A stretch of DNA of 64,000 nucleotides from Anaerocolumna xylanovorans DSM 12503 (GCF_900143645.1 NZ_FRFD01000004.1:439284-503283); one strand, 5' to 3'. Positions 50,234 through 59,871 are shown, numbered from the stretch's first letter. The notes: generated by a model not told the origin, from the letters alone. A program made the numbers and translations.

Positions 50234-52583
50234 ATAGCCAGAATTGTTCAATCAGACCTTTAAGTTCCTCTTTGTTTACCACCTGATAAGGGAACCATTC
50301 CATAGGAAACAGCTCCTGATAGCGGTTATCCAAAAACCTTTCCTCCAAAAGGAGAATCGCCCCCTTATCCTCGGTGGTCCTTATTACCCTTCCGGCAGAC
50401 TGCAGTACCTTATTCATCCCCTGGTACAAATAGGCATATTCAAAGCCGCTATTTTTAGTCTCCTGGTAATATTTCCGGAACAGTTCCTTCTCTCCGCTTA
50501 CCATAGGAAGCCCTGCTCCCACTATAACAGCTCCGATTAAGCGGTCATATTTCAAATCAATTCCTTCACTGAAAATCCCTCCCATAACGCAAAAAGCAAT
50601 TCTTGTGCTGTCCGGATTTAGAGTAAAGTCATTTAAAAAGCCTTCTTTTTCTTCCTCTGTCATAGAACTTCCCTGTACAATTACATTTGTAAGAATTCCT
50701 CTTGAAAGCTCCTCTACCTGATTCAGCATCTGATAAGAAGGGAAAAACACCATATAGTTCCCCTGTCTGCTTTCTGTGAACACCTTAATATATTCGATAA
50801 TTTTTCTGTATTCTTTTTCACTTCTTTTTGCATACCTGGTACTTACATCCCTCCCAACGGCAATAAAGCGGTTTTCCTTCTCAAAAGGAGAGGGAGCATA
50901 GACGGCATAATCCTCTTCCCTTCCGCCAAGCTGTTCCTTGTAATACCTTATAGGCAGCAGTGTCGCTGAAAAGAATACCGCGCTTCTTACCTTATCCAGC
51001 CGGCTTTTTAAGTTATCCGAAGGGTCCATGCATAAAAGCTTTAGGAAGAATTCCCCCTGTTCGGTATAATCCGTATAAGTGATATATTTATCGTTATAAA
51101 CATCATAAATTCCAAGGAAATGCCGGATATTCATATAGGTTAGCAGAACCTCTTCTTTCCCGTCAAAATCCTTATGCTCTGTAAGAAAATCCTCATATTT
51201 GCTCATAAGGTGCAGAAGGTGGAGTACGAAATCCGATATATTCTCCTGCTCTTTTGTCTCATCACATTCCCTTTTTAGCTTTAGCAGGTCACTGTTTACG
51301 GTATCCAGGGCTTTCTCAAATGTCTTATCCTTTCCCTTTACCAGTCTTTTCACCTGCAAAAATTCTTCTTTTACGAGTACCGCACTGTACATCTCTCTGG
51401 CGCGGTCCACCAGGTTATGAGCCTCATCTATTAAAATCACATAGTCGTTCTTCTTCTCATTCTGAAAAAAGCGTTTCAGATAAACATTAGGGTCAAATAC
51501 ATAGTTATAATCGCAGATTATCATATCAGCCCAGGTGGCAGTATCCAGACACATTTCAAAAGGACATACCTTGTGTTTATCAGCAAATATAAGTATTTTC
51601 TCCCTGGAGATATCATCCTCTGATATCAGCAAATCAAAGACAGCTTCATTTACCCTGTCATAATGTCCCTTTGCCCTTTCGCAGCTATCCGGGTTACAGT
51701 CGGCCTTTTCAAGTATACAGATTTTATCCTTCGCCGTTATGGTAACTGACTTAAGCAATAAACCCTTCCCGGTAAGAAGCTGCTTTGTTTCTTCCGCTAC
51801 CGTCCTTGTGATGGTCTTGGCTGTCAGGTAGAACAGCTTTTGTACTAATCCCTCTCCCATAGCCTTAATTGCAGGAAAAACCGTAGATATGGTCTTTCCC
51901 ACTCCGGTCGGTGCTTCAATAAACAACCTTTTATTCCGAAGAATCGTAAGATACACATCCGATACCAGCTTCTTCTGCCCTTCCCTGTAGGAAAAAGGGA
52001 ATTCCATCCCTTTTATGCTTTCATTTCGCTTCCGGCTCCACTTTATCTGCCAGAGTGCCCATTTGGCATATTCAGATGTAAGGTCTTCAAACCACCGGCT
52101 TAAATCCGAAAAAACAAACGTTTCTTCAAAATACTTTTTCTCCTCTGTGTCGAGATTACAATAAGTCATCTGTATTCCGATTCTCTCAAGTTCATTCTGC
52201 AATGCATAAATATAGGCATAACACATAGCCTGTGCCCTGTGCACCGGCACCGGCTCTAAAAGGTATTCAAGATCCATGTACATTCCCTTGATTTCATCAA
52301 TGGTAACCGTCGTTTCTTCCTTTATAATTCCATCCGCCCTGCCTTCTACCACTAAGAGGAATTCAATCTCTTCCTTGCATATGGGGAGAGTGATGCTAAG
52401 GGGCACCTCTGCGGTATAACTGCTGCCCATCTGTTTTTGAATTTTTCTGTGAATCCTGCTGCCCTCCTGCATAGCCTCTGCTTCTCTTCTTCCGCCCGTC
52501 CTGTTGTCAAGGTCACCGGAGCGGAATATGAATTCTACCAGATTTCTTACCGATATTTTAATTATTTCTGCCGTATCTCCCAT
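50208..52583 (-). CDS. XPD/DinG-type FeS helicase with N-terminal nuclease-like domain
   Basis: 791 residues. Residues 1-160 resemble a PD-(D/E)XK nuclease fold of the Cas4/RecB type (VVEGRADGIIKEETTVTIDEIKG, then a helix with QAMCYAYIYA). Helicase motifs follow: Walker A EAPTGVGKTIS near 229, a four-cysteine FeS insertion (CILEKADCNPDSCERAKG and CPFEMC), DEAH in VILIDEAHNL near 400, and motif VI QSAGRVIRTTEDKG near 740. Such proteins unwind DNA 5'-3' in repair. The N-terminal fusion is seen in several Firmicutes. Whether the nuclease site is active is uncertain. Confidence 0.88.
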   Translation of the reverse strand: MGDTAEIIKISVRNLVEFIFRSGDLDNRTGGRREAEAMQEGSRIHRKIQKQMGSSYTAEVPLSITLPICKEEIEFLLVVEGRADGIIKEETTVTIDEIKGMYMDLEYLLEPVPVHRAQAMCYAYIYALQNELERIGIQMTYCNLDTEEKKYFEETFVFSDLSRWFEDLTSEYAKWALWQIKWSRKRNESIKGMEFPFSYREGQKKLVSDVYLTILRNKRLFIEAPTGVGKTISTVFPAIKAMGEGLVQKLFYLTAKTITRTVAEETKQLLTGKGLLLKSVTITAKDKICILEKADCNPDSCERAKGHYDRVNEAVFDLLISEDDISREKILIFADKHKVCPFEMCLDTATWADMIICDYNYVFDPNVYLKRFFQNEKKNDYVILIDEAHNLVDRAREMYSAVLVKEEFLQVKRLVKGKDKTFEKALDTVNSDLLKLKRECDETKEQENISDFVLHLLHLMSKYEDFLTEHKDFDGKEEVLLTYMNIRHFLGIYDVYNDKYITYTDYTEQGEFFLKLLCMDPSDNLKSRLDKVRSAVFFSATLLPIRYYKEQLGGREEDYAVYAPSPFEKENRFIAVGRDVSTRYAKRSEKEYRKIIEYIKVFTESRQGNYMVFFPSYQMLNQVEELSRGILTNVIVQGSSMTEEEKEGFLNDFTLNPDSTRIAFCVMGGIFSEGIDLKYDRLIGAVIVGAGLPMVSGEKELFRKYYQETKNSGFEYAYLYQGMNKVLQSAGRVIRTTEDKGAILLLEERFLDNRYQELFPMEWFPYQVVNKEELKGLIEQFWLSKSEGNFC

Positions 52584-52628
52584 TGATTCCTCTTTTCACA
52601 GGCTTCCTGCCATCTTTATCCTAAAAGA

Positions 52629-52665
52629 AAAAGCATCTTTATTGTTTTCCGCCAAAGATGCTTTT
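52629..52665 (-). terminator. Terminator between the low-complexity gene and the helicase gene
   Basis: AAAAGCATCTTT / AAAGATGCTTTT, T-rich on both sides; ends the gene at 52726. Confidence 0.75.
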
Positions 52666-52725
52666 CCTTTTTGCTTTCCTTTTGTTTATTTCCTTTGTGG
52701 CAAAAGCATTTAAAAAGACCTCTTT

Positions 52726-53355
52726 CTAAAAATAATCGGTGTAATCATCTTCATCGTCATCTCCATACAGTCCTTTTGCATAGCCTTTTGTCCAATCTAT
52801 GTTGCCGGTTCTCTTCTTTTTCATAGGAGGTTTATTCTGCTTTGCTTTTTCTTTCTCCAGTTCCTGATTCCTACGCTCCAGTGCCTTTTTTTCCTTTTCC
52901 AGCCGTTTGATAGTTTCAAGCTTATCTGACTGCGGCTCTTTCTCCTTGCCTGGGGCACTCTTTGATTTTACTTCACTACGCTGGCCGCCGGCAGAATACT
53001 TATTTTTCCGGTTACCGTCCTCATAATCATCATCCTTATGGAACCCATATCCGCCGCCATAACCAAAAGGCTTTCCATTGCCATTTGGCCTTGTACCTCT
53101 GTTATCCCTGTTGCCGCCACTTACAGAGTTCGTATTCTTATTATTTCTCACACCATTTAACTTAACATCTCTTTGTTCTTTATTACTCCATGCAGTCTGA
53201 TTCATGGTCCTGTTCTTATTACTCCCTGCTACATAAGGTCTGCCGGTACCTGTTTTATCTGATTTGCCGCCTGTGTCTGTCCTATTCTGATTATACCTGT
53301 TTAAGCCGCGGTTATCTGTTGGTCTGCTGCTATCCTTCGCATTAATTGTAGACAC
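52726..53355 (-). CDS. Low-complexity, charged coiled-coil protein of unknown function
   Basis: 209 residues from GTG 53355 (GAGGAG seven bases upstream); the frame stays open to 53436 without signals. The first 140 residues are Asn/Gly/Arg/Lys/Thr-rich and disordered. Residues about 145-185 form a coiled coil (LETIKRLEKEKKALERRNQ, then ELEKEKAKQN). The acidic C-terminus (LYGDDDEDDYTDYF) follows DWTKGYAKG. No membrane segment. Basic body with acidic tail suggests nucleic-acid contact, but nothing is recognised. Terminator downstream; monocistronic. Confidence 0.6.
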   Translation of the reverse strand: MSTINAKDSSRPTDNRGLNRYNQNRTDTGGKSDKTGTGRPYVAGSNKNRTMNQTAWSNKEQRDVKLNGVRNNKNTNSVSGGNRDNRGTRPNGNGKPFGYGGGYGFHKDDDYEDGNRKNKYSAGGQRSEVKSKSAPGKEKEPQSDKLETIKRLEKEKKALERRNQELEKEKAKQNKPPMKKKRTGNIDWTKGYAKGLYGDDDEDDYTDYF

Positions 53356-53655
53356 CCATGTTCTCCTCTCCCTATAGCCATAAGTCCTGCAACTGCCTAT
53401 AATAAGCCGATTTGAGGGCTTTACCATTCCAGTCAAATCTATTGTCTATTTTATTCAAATTTTATCTATTGTCAATATGTTTTATGAAAAATATCTCTGT
53501 ATTTTGACCAAGTTTGCCTTGCATTTTAACAGGTTATCTGGTAAAGTCAAATTGTACTATAAAGGGCGTTTATGATAGGCTTTTTTTTTCGTGAATCCCT
53601 GTATAAATATTTATGCCTTAAAGAACAACAGGCATACTGAAAGAGAGGTATTTAA

Positions 53656-54024
53656 ATGAGCGAACACGTACACGGCCATGATTGCGGCTGCGGACATGAT
53701 CATGAACATGAGCATGAGCATATGAATGTAACCTTAACACTGGATGACGGCAGTGAGTTAGAATGTGAAGTTCTTTGCATATTCCCTGTAGGAGAGAAGG
53801 ATTATATCGCGCTCGTACCCGCTGACAGCGAGGAAGACGAAGAAGGCGAAATCTTCTTATATCAGTTCATAGAGCATGACAATGATGAAATCGAACTGCT
53901 TAACATTGAAAATGACGAAGAATTCGAAGCTGTTTCCGATGCATTTGATGAATTAATGGACAGCGAAGAGTTCGACGAAATGTTCGATGATGAAGATGAG
54001 GACGAAGGCGAAGACGAAGAATAA
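53656..54024 (+). CDS. DUF1292 (YrzB-like) protein with histidine-rich N-terminus
   Basis: 122 residues. Residues 1-22 are a metal-binding-like stretch (HVHGHDCGCGHDHEHEHEH). Residues 23-95 are the DUF1292 domain (VTLTLDDGSELECEVLCIFPVGEKDYIALVP, then EIFLYQFIE). The tail is almost all Asp/Glu. The family occurs throughout Firmicutes with unknown function. A hairpin (TATGCC/GGCATA, 53612-53637) lies just before the ribosome site and could affect translation. Monocistronic, with its own terminator. Confidence 0.85.
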   Translation: MSEHVHGHDCGCGHDHEHEHEHMNVTLTLDDGSELECEVLCIFPVGEKDYIALVPADSEEDEEGEIFLYQFIEHDNDEIELLNIENDEEFEAVSDAFDELMDSEEFDEMFDDEDEDEGEDEE

Positions 54025-54057
54025 AATCTCTTCCCATAAATAAGGTAGATCATAAAA

Positions 54058-54106
54058 GCTCCCTGGTTTTCACTTATTGTGTGAAAACCAGAGGGCTTCT
54101 TTTAAT
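54058..54106 (+). terminator. Terminator of the DUF1292 gene
   Basis: Long stem, CCCTGGTTTTCAC / GTGAAAACCAGAGGG with a 7-nt loop, followed by CTTCTTTTAATTTT. Confidence 0.85.
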
Positions 54107-54137
54107 TTTAAGTGAAATTCGCTCTTTAATCTTCACT

Positions 54138-56138
54138 CTATTGGCATATAGTTAACAGTCTGTTCTGGATGCAATAGTCCAGATTCATAGTCTTGTATAC
54201 GGATTTCTCCTCAAAATAGATGGTAACCTTGCCGTCCTGGTTTGTTTTAATCAGTCCTCTTCCATAAGTTTTATGTTCTACAAGAGTCCCCGGAGAGAGG
54301 GTATCCCGGTCTAAGAGCATCTCACCTACAAATCTTGATAAAGGAAGTTCTTTGTTGTATCTTTCCTTGGAAGAATATATATGCAGGTATTCTTTTGCCC
54401 TGGTTACGGCAACATAAAAAAGTCTTCTCTCCTCTTCCATGTCTGCATCCAGAACTGCCTTTCGGTAAGGGGTAATTCCTTCATTGGCATCAATGATAAA
54501 TACCACCTGGTATTCTAATCCCTTAGAACTGTGCATAGTGGCTAAGGTCACTCTGTCTCCTCCCCTTTCCCTGGATTCCTTTGCCTTTCTCTTTAATTCC
54601 TCTTTGTATTCCTCCATATGTAAAAACCATGCGGCAAAAGTCTCATAATTCCTGGCACTTTCCGATAGTTCATCCAGAACCTCTATCAGTTCTTCTATTT
54701 TTAAGTTCCGGATTCTTGCATACTCTTCCATAAAACCTTCGTAGCCAACACCCCTTCTTATGTAAGTAACCGCTCCGTAAGGATTCATATTTTTAATAAG
54801 GTTTAGGTCATACTCTAACTTATCAATGCGGTCAAGCATCCAGTCCTTATCACCGTAGAATTTTCTTAACGTAAGAAAATCAATATAGGGGTCCTTCATG
54901 GCTTCCCTGTTAATATAGCGGTTGGGCCTGTTAGCAACCTGCAAAAAGAATCTTCTCTCCCTCTCTCCTGCCGCAAGCCTGATATAGGCGATAATATCCT
55001 GGGCAATCCAATGTTCATACAGGTTCGGGATTCGATCCTTCATCTGAAAGGGAATATTGTACTCCATCATCTTTTCCACCAGTGCCCTTGGCTGGATATT
55101 GGTACGGAATAAGACAGCAACCTGGGAAAAATCCATCCCCCCTCTGTTGTATTTTAATATCTCACCAACCACGGAAAGATTCTGATCCTTCATGCTTTCA
55201 AAGGAACGGATGGCAACCTCTCCGCTTATCCTTACGGCAGATTTTATCTCTTTCTCATAACGTCTGGTATTATTCTTAATCAATGCCGAGGCGCATTGCA
55301 TAATCTTCCCCGCACAACGGTAGTTGTTGGTAAGCTCAATCCTTTGGCTGTCCGGGTAATCCTCTGTAAAATGCAGCATTATTTCAGGCTTTGCTCCTCT
55401 GAACCGGTATATGGCCTGGTCGTCATCCCCCACAATAAACAGATTATTCAGTGGTTTCGCTAAAAGCCTTATAACATCATATTGAATTTTATTGATGTCC
55501 TGGAATTCATCGATTAAGATATACTTGAATTTGTTCTGCCACAGGGATAGAATGTCCGGCCTTTCTCTTAAAAGCTCTAAGCACAATACCAGCATGTCAT
55601 CGAAGTCTATGAGATGGGATTCCGCAAGCTTATTTTCATAAGCACGGTATATTTTCTTAAAGTTATCATCCGCGCAGTTAACGGAATAATAGTGCTCCAA
55701 ATCCAGTCTTTCCCCTTTTACAAGGCTGATTTCCGAAAGAACCTCCTCCGAGAATTCCTTTTCATCCTCTACCTCTAAGGAAAGCTTATATATAATTTCC
55801 TTCATAAAGGTATAGCGTTTTTCTTCCCTGATAATATTAGAAGCATTAAAGCCATAGGCAAATTTTAATATGGTAAAGAATACCGAATGAAAGGTTCCAA
55901 AGGAAACTCCCGGGTGTTTCTGCCCGGTGAGTTTATAAAATCTTTCCTTCATCTCCTCCGCCGCTGCCTTCGTAAAGGTAATAACCAGTATATTAGAAGG
56001 GTTAACACCATGTTCTTCAATCAGGTGCTGCACCCTTCTGGTAATTACCAGCGTCTTACCGGAACCGGGCCCGGCAAGTACCATCATGGGCCCGGTGTTA
56101 TGTCTGATTGCCGCAAGCTGCGGCTGATTTATTTCCAT
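54138..56138 (-). CDS. UvrD/PcrA/Rep-type ATP-dependent DNA helicase
   Basis: 666 residues. Superfamily 1 helicase: Q motif NQPQLAAIRH, Walker A VLAGPGSGKT, motif II YILIDEFQDIN, motif III IVGDDDQAIYRFRGA, motif V VTLATMHSSKGLEYQVVFI, motif VI EEERRLFYVAVTRAKEYL. Shorter than PcrA (about 730) and with a distinct C-terminus (LVEHKTYGRGLIKTNQDGK), so a UvrD-like paralogue. It lies 4 bp after the gltX stop and is likely cotranscribed. Confidence 0.92.
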   Translation of the reverse strand: MEINQPQLAAIRHNTGPMMVLAGPGSGKTLVITRRVQHLIEEHGVNPSNILVITFTKAAAEEMKERFYKLTGQKHPGVSFGTFHSVFFTILKFAYGFNASNIIREEKRYTFMKEIIYKLSLEVEDEKEFSEEVLSEISLVKGERLDLEHYYSVNCADDNFKKIYRAYENKLAESHLIDFDDMLVLCLELLRERPDILSLWQNKFKYILIDEFQDINKIQYDVIRLLAKPLNNLFIVGDDDQAIYRFRGAKPEIMLHFTEDYPDSQRIELTNNYRCAGKIMQCASALIKNNTRRYEKEIKSAVRISGEVAIRSFESMKDQNLSVVGEILKYNRGGMDFSQVAVLFRTNIQPRALVEKMMEYNIPFQMKDRIPNLYEHWIAQDIIAYIRLAAGERERRFFLQVANRPNRYINREAMKDPYIDFLTLRKFYGDKDWMLDRIDKLEYDLNLIKNMNPYGAVTYIRRGVGYEGFMEEYARIRNLKIEELIEVLDELSESARNYETFAAWFLHMEEYKEELKRKAKESRERGGDRVTLATMHSSKGLEYQVVFIIDANEGITPYRKAVLDADMEEERRLFYVAVTRAKEYLHIYSSKERYNKELPLSRFVGEMLLDRDTLSPGTLVEHKTYGRGLIKTNQDGKVTIYFEEKSVYKTMNLDYCIQNRLLTICQ

Positions 56139-56142
56139 AGGC

Positions 56143-57618
56143 TTATCCCTGCCTTAATTTCTCAATGCCAACCTGTATTCTTCTAAGGCTCTCCGCCTTT
56201 CCAATAATATTCATAATCTCATAGGCTCCTCCCGGAGTGGACTGCTTTCCGGATACCGCCGTACGAAGAGGCCAGAGTCCCATACCGTTCTTAATGCCTT
56301 TGTCTGCAATATAGCCCATCACGGTCTTTTCAATGCCCTCCACAGAGTAATCCTCAAGAGCTTCTAAGAGCGGAAGCTGTTCCGTTAACACCTGTAAAGA
56401 GATTTCGGAATCGGTCTTCATCTTCTTATGAGTGTACATAGCGATGTCATATTCCGGCAGTTCCTCAAAGAAATCAATTATATCCTTTGCATCCAATAAG
56501 GTTTCAATACGGCTCTTTACAAGATCTGCAATCTTCTTTAAGTCATAATCCTTATGAACAACTTCCTTGACATAGGGAAGCACCAGCTCATAATACTTGT
56601 CATTATCCATCTTTTTGATGTATTCACCGTTCATCCATCTTAATTTTGCCATATCAAATACAGCCGGGGATTTATTGATATGGGTATAATCAAACTCCTT
56701 AATCAATTCTTCCAGTGTAAAGAGCTCTTCATTTGTACCGGAACTCCAGCCAAGAAGGGCAATAAAATTCACGATTGCTTCTGTTACAAAGCCCTGCTCC
56801 AGTAAATCTTCAAAGGAAGAATGACCGCTTCTTTTAGAAAGCTTCTTATGCTCCTCATTGGTGATAAGCGGGCAGTGTACATAAACAGGCTCCTCCCATC
56901 CAAAGGCATGGTAAAGCCTTGTATATTTAGGAGTAGAGGACAGATATTCGTTTCCTCTTACTACATGTGTAATATCCATCAAATGGTCGTCTACTACGTT
57001 AGCAAAGTTATAAGTAGGATAGCCGTCGGACTTAATAAGAATCATATCATCAAGCTCCGCATTTTCTACCGTTATCTCCCCATAAATAGCATCCGTAAAG
57101 GTGGTTGTACCCTCTAATGGGATGTTCTGGCGGATAACATAGGGAATTCCCGCTGCCAGGTTAGCCTCGATTTCCTCCTTACTAAGGTGAAGGCAATGCT
57201 TATCATATTTAATAATTTCTTTCTCTTCTTCCTCGGAAACCACACTCTTTAAGGTAGCAAGGCGCTCCTTGGTGCAAAAGCAATAATAAGCTTCCCCTTT
57301 CTCAATAAGCTCCTTGGCATATTTTGAATAAATTCCACTTGTCTGGCGCTCACTTTGAACATAAGGCCCATATCCTCCGTCCTTATCCGGTCCCTCGTCA
57401 TGAACCAGCCCTGTTTTCTTTAAGGTGTTATATATGATCTCCGTAGCACCTTCTACAAACCGTTCCTGATCCGTATCTTCAATACGCAGAAGAAAATCCC
57501 CTCCTTCGTGCTTTGCTATCAGATACTCATAGAGAGCAGTTCTTAAATTTCCTACATGCATTCTTCCTGTAGGGCTGGGTGCAAATCTGGTTCTTACTTT
57601 TTTCATATTAATATCCAT
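56143..57618 (-). CDS. gltX: Glutamyl-tRNA synthetase
   Basis: 491 residues from ATG 57618 (AGGA five bases upstream); ATG 57606 ([14 protein letters not shown]) is the classical family start. Class I signature: [17 protein letters not shown] (HIGH variant HVGN) and KLSKRSG near 250 (KMSKS variant). Catalytic and anticodon domains appear complete. It supplies Glu-tRNA for protein and, through HemA at 13779, for siroheme. The ribosome site and first four codons lie in a repeat shared with the serine hydrolase at 3782. Confidence 0.95.
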   Translation of the reverse strand: MDINMKKVRTRFAPSPTGRMHVGNLRTALYEYLIAKHEGGDFLLRIEDTDQERFVEGATEIIYNTLKKTGLVHDEGPDKDGGYGPYVQSERQTSGIYSKYAKELIEKGEAYYCFCTKERLATLKSVVSEEEEKEIIKYDKHCLHLSKEEIEANLAAGIPYVIRQNIPLEGTTTFTDAIYGEITVENAELDDMILIKSDGYPTYNFANVVDDHLMDITHVVRGNEYLSSTPKYTRLYHAFGWEEPVYVHCPLITNEEHKKLSKRSGHSSFEDLLEQGFVTEAIVNFIALLGWSSGTNEELFTLEELIKEFDYTHINKSPAVFDMAKLRWMNGEYIKKMDNDKYYELVLPYVKEVVHKDYDLKKIADLVKSRIETLLDAKDIIDFFEELPEYDIAMYTHKKMKTDSEISLQVLTEQLPLLEALEDYSVEGIEKTVMGYIADKGIKNGMGLWPLRTAVSGKQSTPGGAYEIMNIIGKAESLRRIQVGIEKLRQG

Positions 57619-57770
57619 GCCTTTCCTGTACCTGCAAACTTTGGGCCGCAGGCACAAAGTTGTGTGTGAAATGTTTTTTATTTCACACTAACCTTTTTCC
57701 TGAATATCCAATTTTTGATTGGATATTTGATAATTGGTAGTTGAAAAAAAGTTTTTGTTTCTTCAACCTG
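57619..57770 (-). repeat. Composite repeat before gltX (family C next to family B)
   Basis: From upstream on the minus strand: hairpin GGTTGAAGAAA/TTTTTTTCAAC, hairpin ATATCCAATC/GATTGGATAT-like (57705-57727), then GTTAGTGTGAAATA/TTTCACAC, hairpin AACTTTG/CAAAGTT, then GGTACAGGAAAGGC and ATG. The last part matches the leader at 4910-5006. Between 57771 and 58111 I see no gene; TATAATATAAT near 57949 may be a -10 for the next gene. Confidence 0.75.
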
Positions 57771-58111
57771 ATTCCTTTACCTTTCCTTTTGTAAATTATG
57801 GATACATCTGCTTTTGCATCCAATGAAAGGTTACATCGTACTGTTAAATATAAAACATGATACTTTTTCTGTCAATATGAATCCCGACAAAAATCCTCTT
57901 AAATGCATCATTTCGGTTCTCCATGAACATAATAAATTACAGGCAAAGTATAATATAATACCTTGTTTTCACTGCCTGTACACTATATCATTAAAAAATA
58001 GGAGGAGTTTATCCCCTTTGCACAAAATAAATGTATCATATAGATGCAGACATTAAGAAACAATACAAACTCCCTCTAAATAATTATAATGAATTGAGGT
58101 GTTCTAAGAAT

Positions 58112-59104
58112 ATGTATCAAGCCAATGAGAAACGTTATGAAACCATGATATACAACCGCTGCGGAAACAGCGGCTTAAAGCTTTCTGCCCTTTCCCTCGG
58201 GTTATGGCACAATTTTGGTTCCGTAAATATTTACGATAATATGGTAAGTCTGGTCACCACCGCGTTTGACCACGGAATTACCCACTTTGACCTGGCAAAT
58301 AACTATGGTCCGGTTCCCGGTTCTGCAGAAGAAAACTTCGGAAAGATTCTAAAGAACGAATTAAAGCCGTACCGTGATGAGATTATCATCTCCTCCAAGG
58401 CAGGTTATTATATGTGGCCAGGCCCTTACGGCGAATGGGGCAGCAAAAAGTACCTCGTATCCAGCCTTGACCAAAGCTTAAAGCGTCTTGGTGTAGATTA
58501 CGTAGATGTATTCTACCACCATAGACCAGATCCCGATACTCCCTTAGAGGAAACCATGGGGGCTCTTGACCAGATTGTCCGCTCCGGTAAAGCGCTGTAT
58601 GCAGGAATCTCCAACTACAGCGGAGAGCAGGCAGAAAAAGCAATTAAGATATTAAAGGAGCTCGGAACTCCCCTTCTGATCCATCAGCCAAACTACAATA
58701 TGTTTAACCGTTGGGTAGAAAATGAGCTCACACCCGTACTGGACAAATACGGTGTCGGAAGTATTGCCTTTTGTCCCCTTGCCCAGGGACTTTTGACAAA
58801 TAAATATCTGGGAGGTATTCCAAAGGATTCCAGAGCAGCCGATCCAAACAGTCCTTTCCTTCGTCCGGATTCCGTCACGGAGGAAGCCGTAAGAAAGGTC
58901 CAAAAATTAGATATACTGGCAAAAGAACGCGGACAGAGTATGGCTCAAATGGCTTTGGCATGGGTATTAAGAAATGGTAAAATCACCTCTGCTTTAATTG
59001 GAGCAAGCAAGGCATCACAGATTACAGAAAACGTAGAAACACTTAAGAATCTTTCCTTTACAGAAGATGAATTACGTACGATTGATGAGATTCTAGAAGG
59101 TTAA
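58112..59104 (+). CDS. Aldo/keto reductase (YghZ/Gpr-like)
   Basis: 330 residues from ATG 58112 (GAGG upstream); the frame is open to 58031. Catalytic tetrad positions: Asp and Tyr in THFDLANNYGP, Lys in IIISSKAGYYM, His in DVFYHHRPDP. GPYGEWGSKKYLVSSLDQSLKRLGVDYVD is typical of the YghZ (L-glyceraldehyde-3-phosphate reductase) branch that detoxifies methylglyoxal and similar aldehydes with NADPH. Monocistronic; promoter not clear. Confidence 0.9.
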   Translation: MYQANEKRYETMIYNRCGNSGLKLSALSLGLWHNFGSVNIYDNMVSLVTTAFDHGITHFDLANNYGPVPGSAEENFGKILKNELKPYRDEIIISSKAGYYMWPGPYGEWGSKKYLVSSLDQSLKRLGVDYVDVFYHHRPDPDTPLEETMGALDQIVRSGKALYAGISNYSGEQAEKAIKILKELGTPLLIHQPNYNMFNRWVENELTPVLDKYGVGSIAFCPLAQGLLTNKYLGGIPKDSRAADPNSPFLRPDSVTEEAVRKVQKLDILAKERGQSMAQMALAWVLRNGKITSALIGASKASQITENVETLKNLSFTEDELRTIDEILEG

Positions 59105-59115
59105 CTATTATAACA

Positions 59116-59185
59116 ACAGGGCTGGTTTCCATATAGTTTCATGGCAGCGATTCATTGCTATAAACTTAGGGTCTCACAGCCCTGT
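59116..59185. other. Structured intergenic element between convergent genes
   Basis: Perfect 9-bp outer stem ACAGGGCTG (59116-59124) / CAGCCCTGT (59177-59185), with an imperfect inner stem (TAGTTTCATGGCA with TTGCTATAAACT). No T-run on either side, so not a classical terminator. Confidence 0.5.
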
Positions 59186-59187
59186 GT

Positions 59188-59604
59188 CTAATAGTTTCCA
59201 TAAAACTGACGAATATAGCTGTTAAGATCAATTCCACGGGCTCCAAGCTGCTGTATTACAAAATCAAGATAAATAGCCCCGAGAAAAATAAATAGAAACA
59301 CAATAACTAATGCTGCTCTTGCCCAATCCCGTTTACTTTTTGCAATCTTTTCTGAAAATGACCAGTATATCAGCATTGTAATATATATGGCAGCACCGAT
59401 AAAGGGGATAAAGAACAGCAGCATACTGCCAAGCCAATTACCAAAGGTCACCGGCTTTTCTCCTTCTTTCACTTCCGTCTCATCATGATGTACGTTCAGT
59501 GCCTGAATATTCTGGAAGCCTTGCTCTCTTAAAGAGTCTCCGCAGTAATCGCAAAAATTAGCATTTGCGTTTTCTATCGTTCTCCCGCAGGATTTACATA
59601 TCAT
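59188..59604 (-). CDS. Zinc-ribbon membrane protein
   Basis: 138 residues. N-terminal zinc ribbon ICKSCGRTIENANANFCDYCG (CxxC...CxxC), a linker, then two membrane segments (WLGSMLLFFIPFIGAAIYITMLIYW and AALVIVFLFIFLGAIYL). Such zinc-ribbon proteins are common in Firmicutes and have no assigned role. Divergent from the MoxR operon; own promoter at 59713-59739. Confidence 0.75.
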   Translation of the reverse strand: MICKSCGRTIENANANFCDYCGDSLREQGFQNIQALNVHHDETEVKEGEKPVTFGNWLGSMLLFFIPFIGAAIYITMLIYWSFSEKIAKSKRDWARAALVIVFLFIFLGAIYLDFVIQQLGARGIDLNSYIRQFYGNY

Positions 59605-59712
59605 AACATTTACCTTCCTCTCAAGATTAACTGCCCTTTTCCGGCAGCCGGATAAAAAACACTCTTCTTTGACACACCGGCTCCAAATTTAACAAAAATA
59701 TTCCTTCCTGCA

Positions 59713-59739
59713 ATTATAGCATAGCATAATTGAAAACAA
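59713..59739 (-). promoter_or_regulatory. Promoter of the zinc-ribbon gene
   Basis: Extended -10 TGCTATAAT with -35 TTGTTT at 15-bp spacing on the minus strand. Confidence 0.5.
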
Positions 59740-59756
59740 AAGAACAATCTTGAATA

Positions 59757-59784
59757 TTGAATTTCATTTCCATTATGCTACAAT
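59757..59784 (+). promoter_or_regulatory. Promoter of the MoxR operon
   Basis: TTGAAT, 16 bp, TACAAT; about 80 nt leader to ATG 59872. Confidence 0.5.
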
Positions 59785-59871
59785 CAATAATAGGGTGTAT
59801 CAAAAATAAATGCCGCTTTATGCCGGTAATCAATAATGCTTGTTAAAAAACTATATAAAAGGAGTAAAAAA

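Noticed and set aside
57814..58056. 80-codon plus-strand frame before the aldo/keto reductase
   Set aside because: It lacks a ribosome site and family features. GGAGGAG near 58003 is not followed by a usable frame longer than twelve codons.
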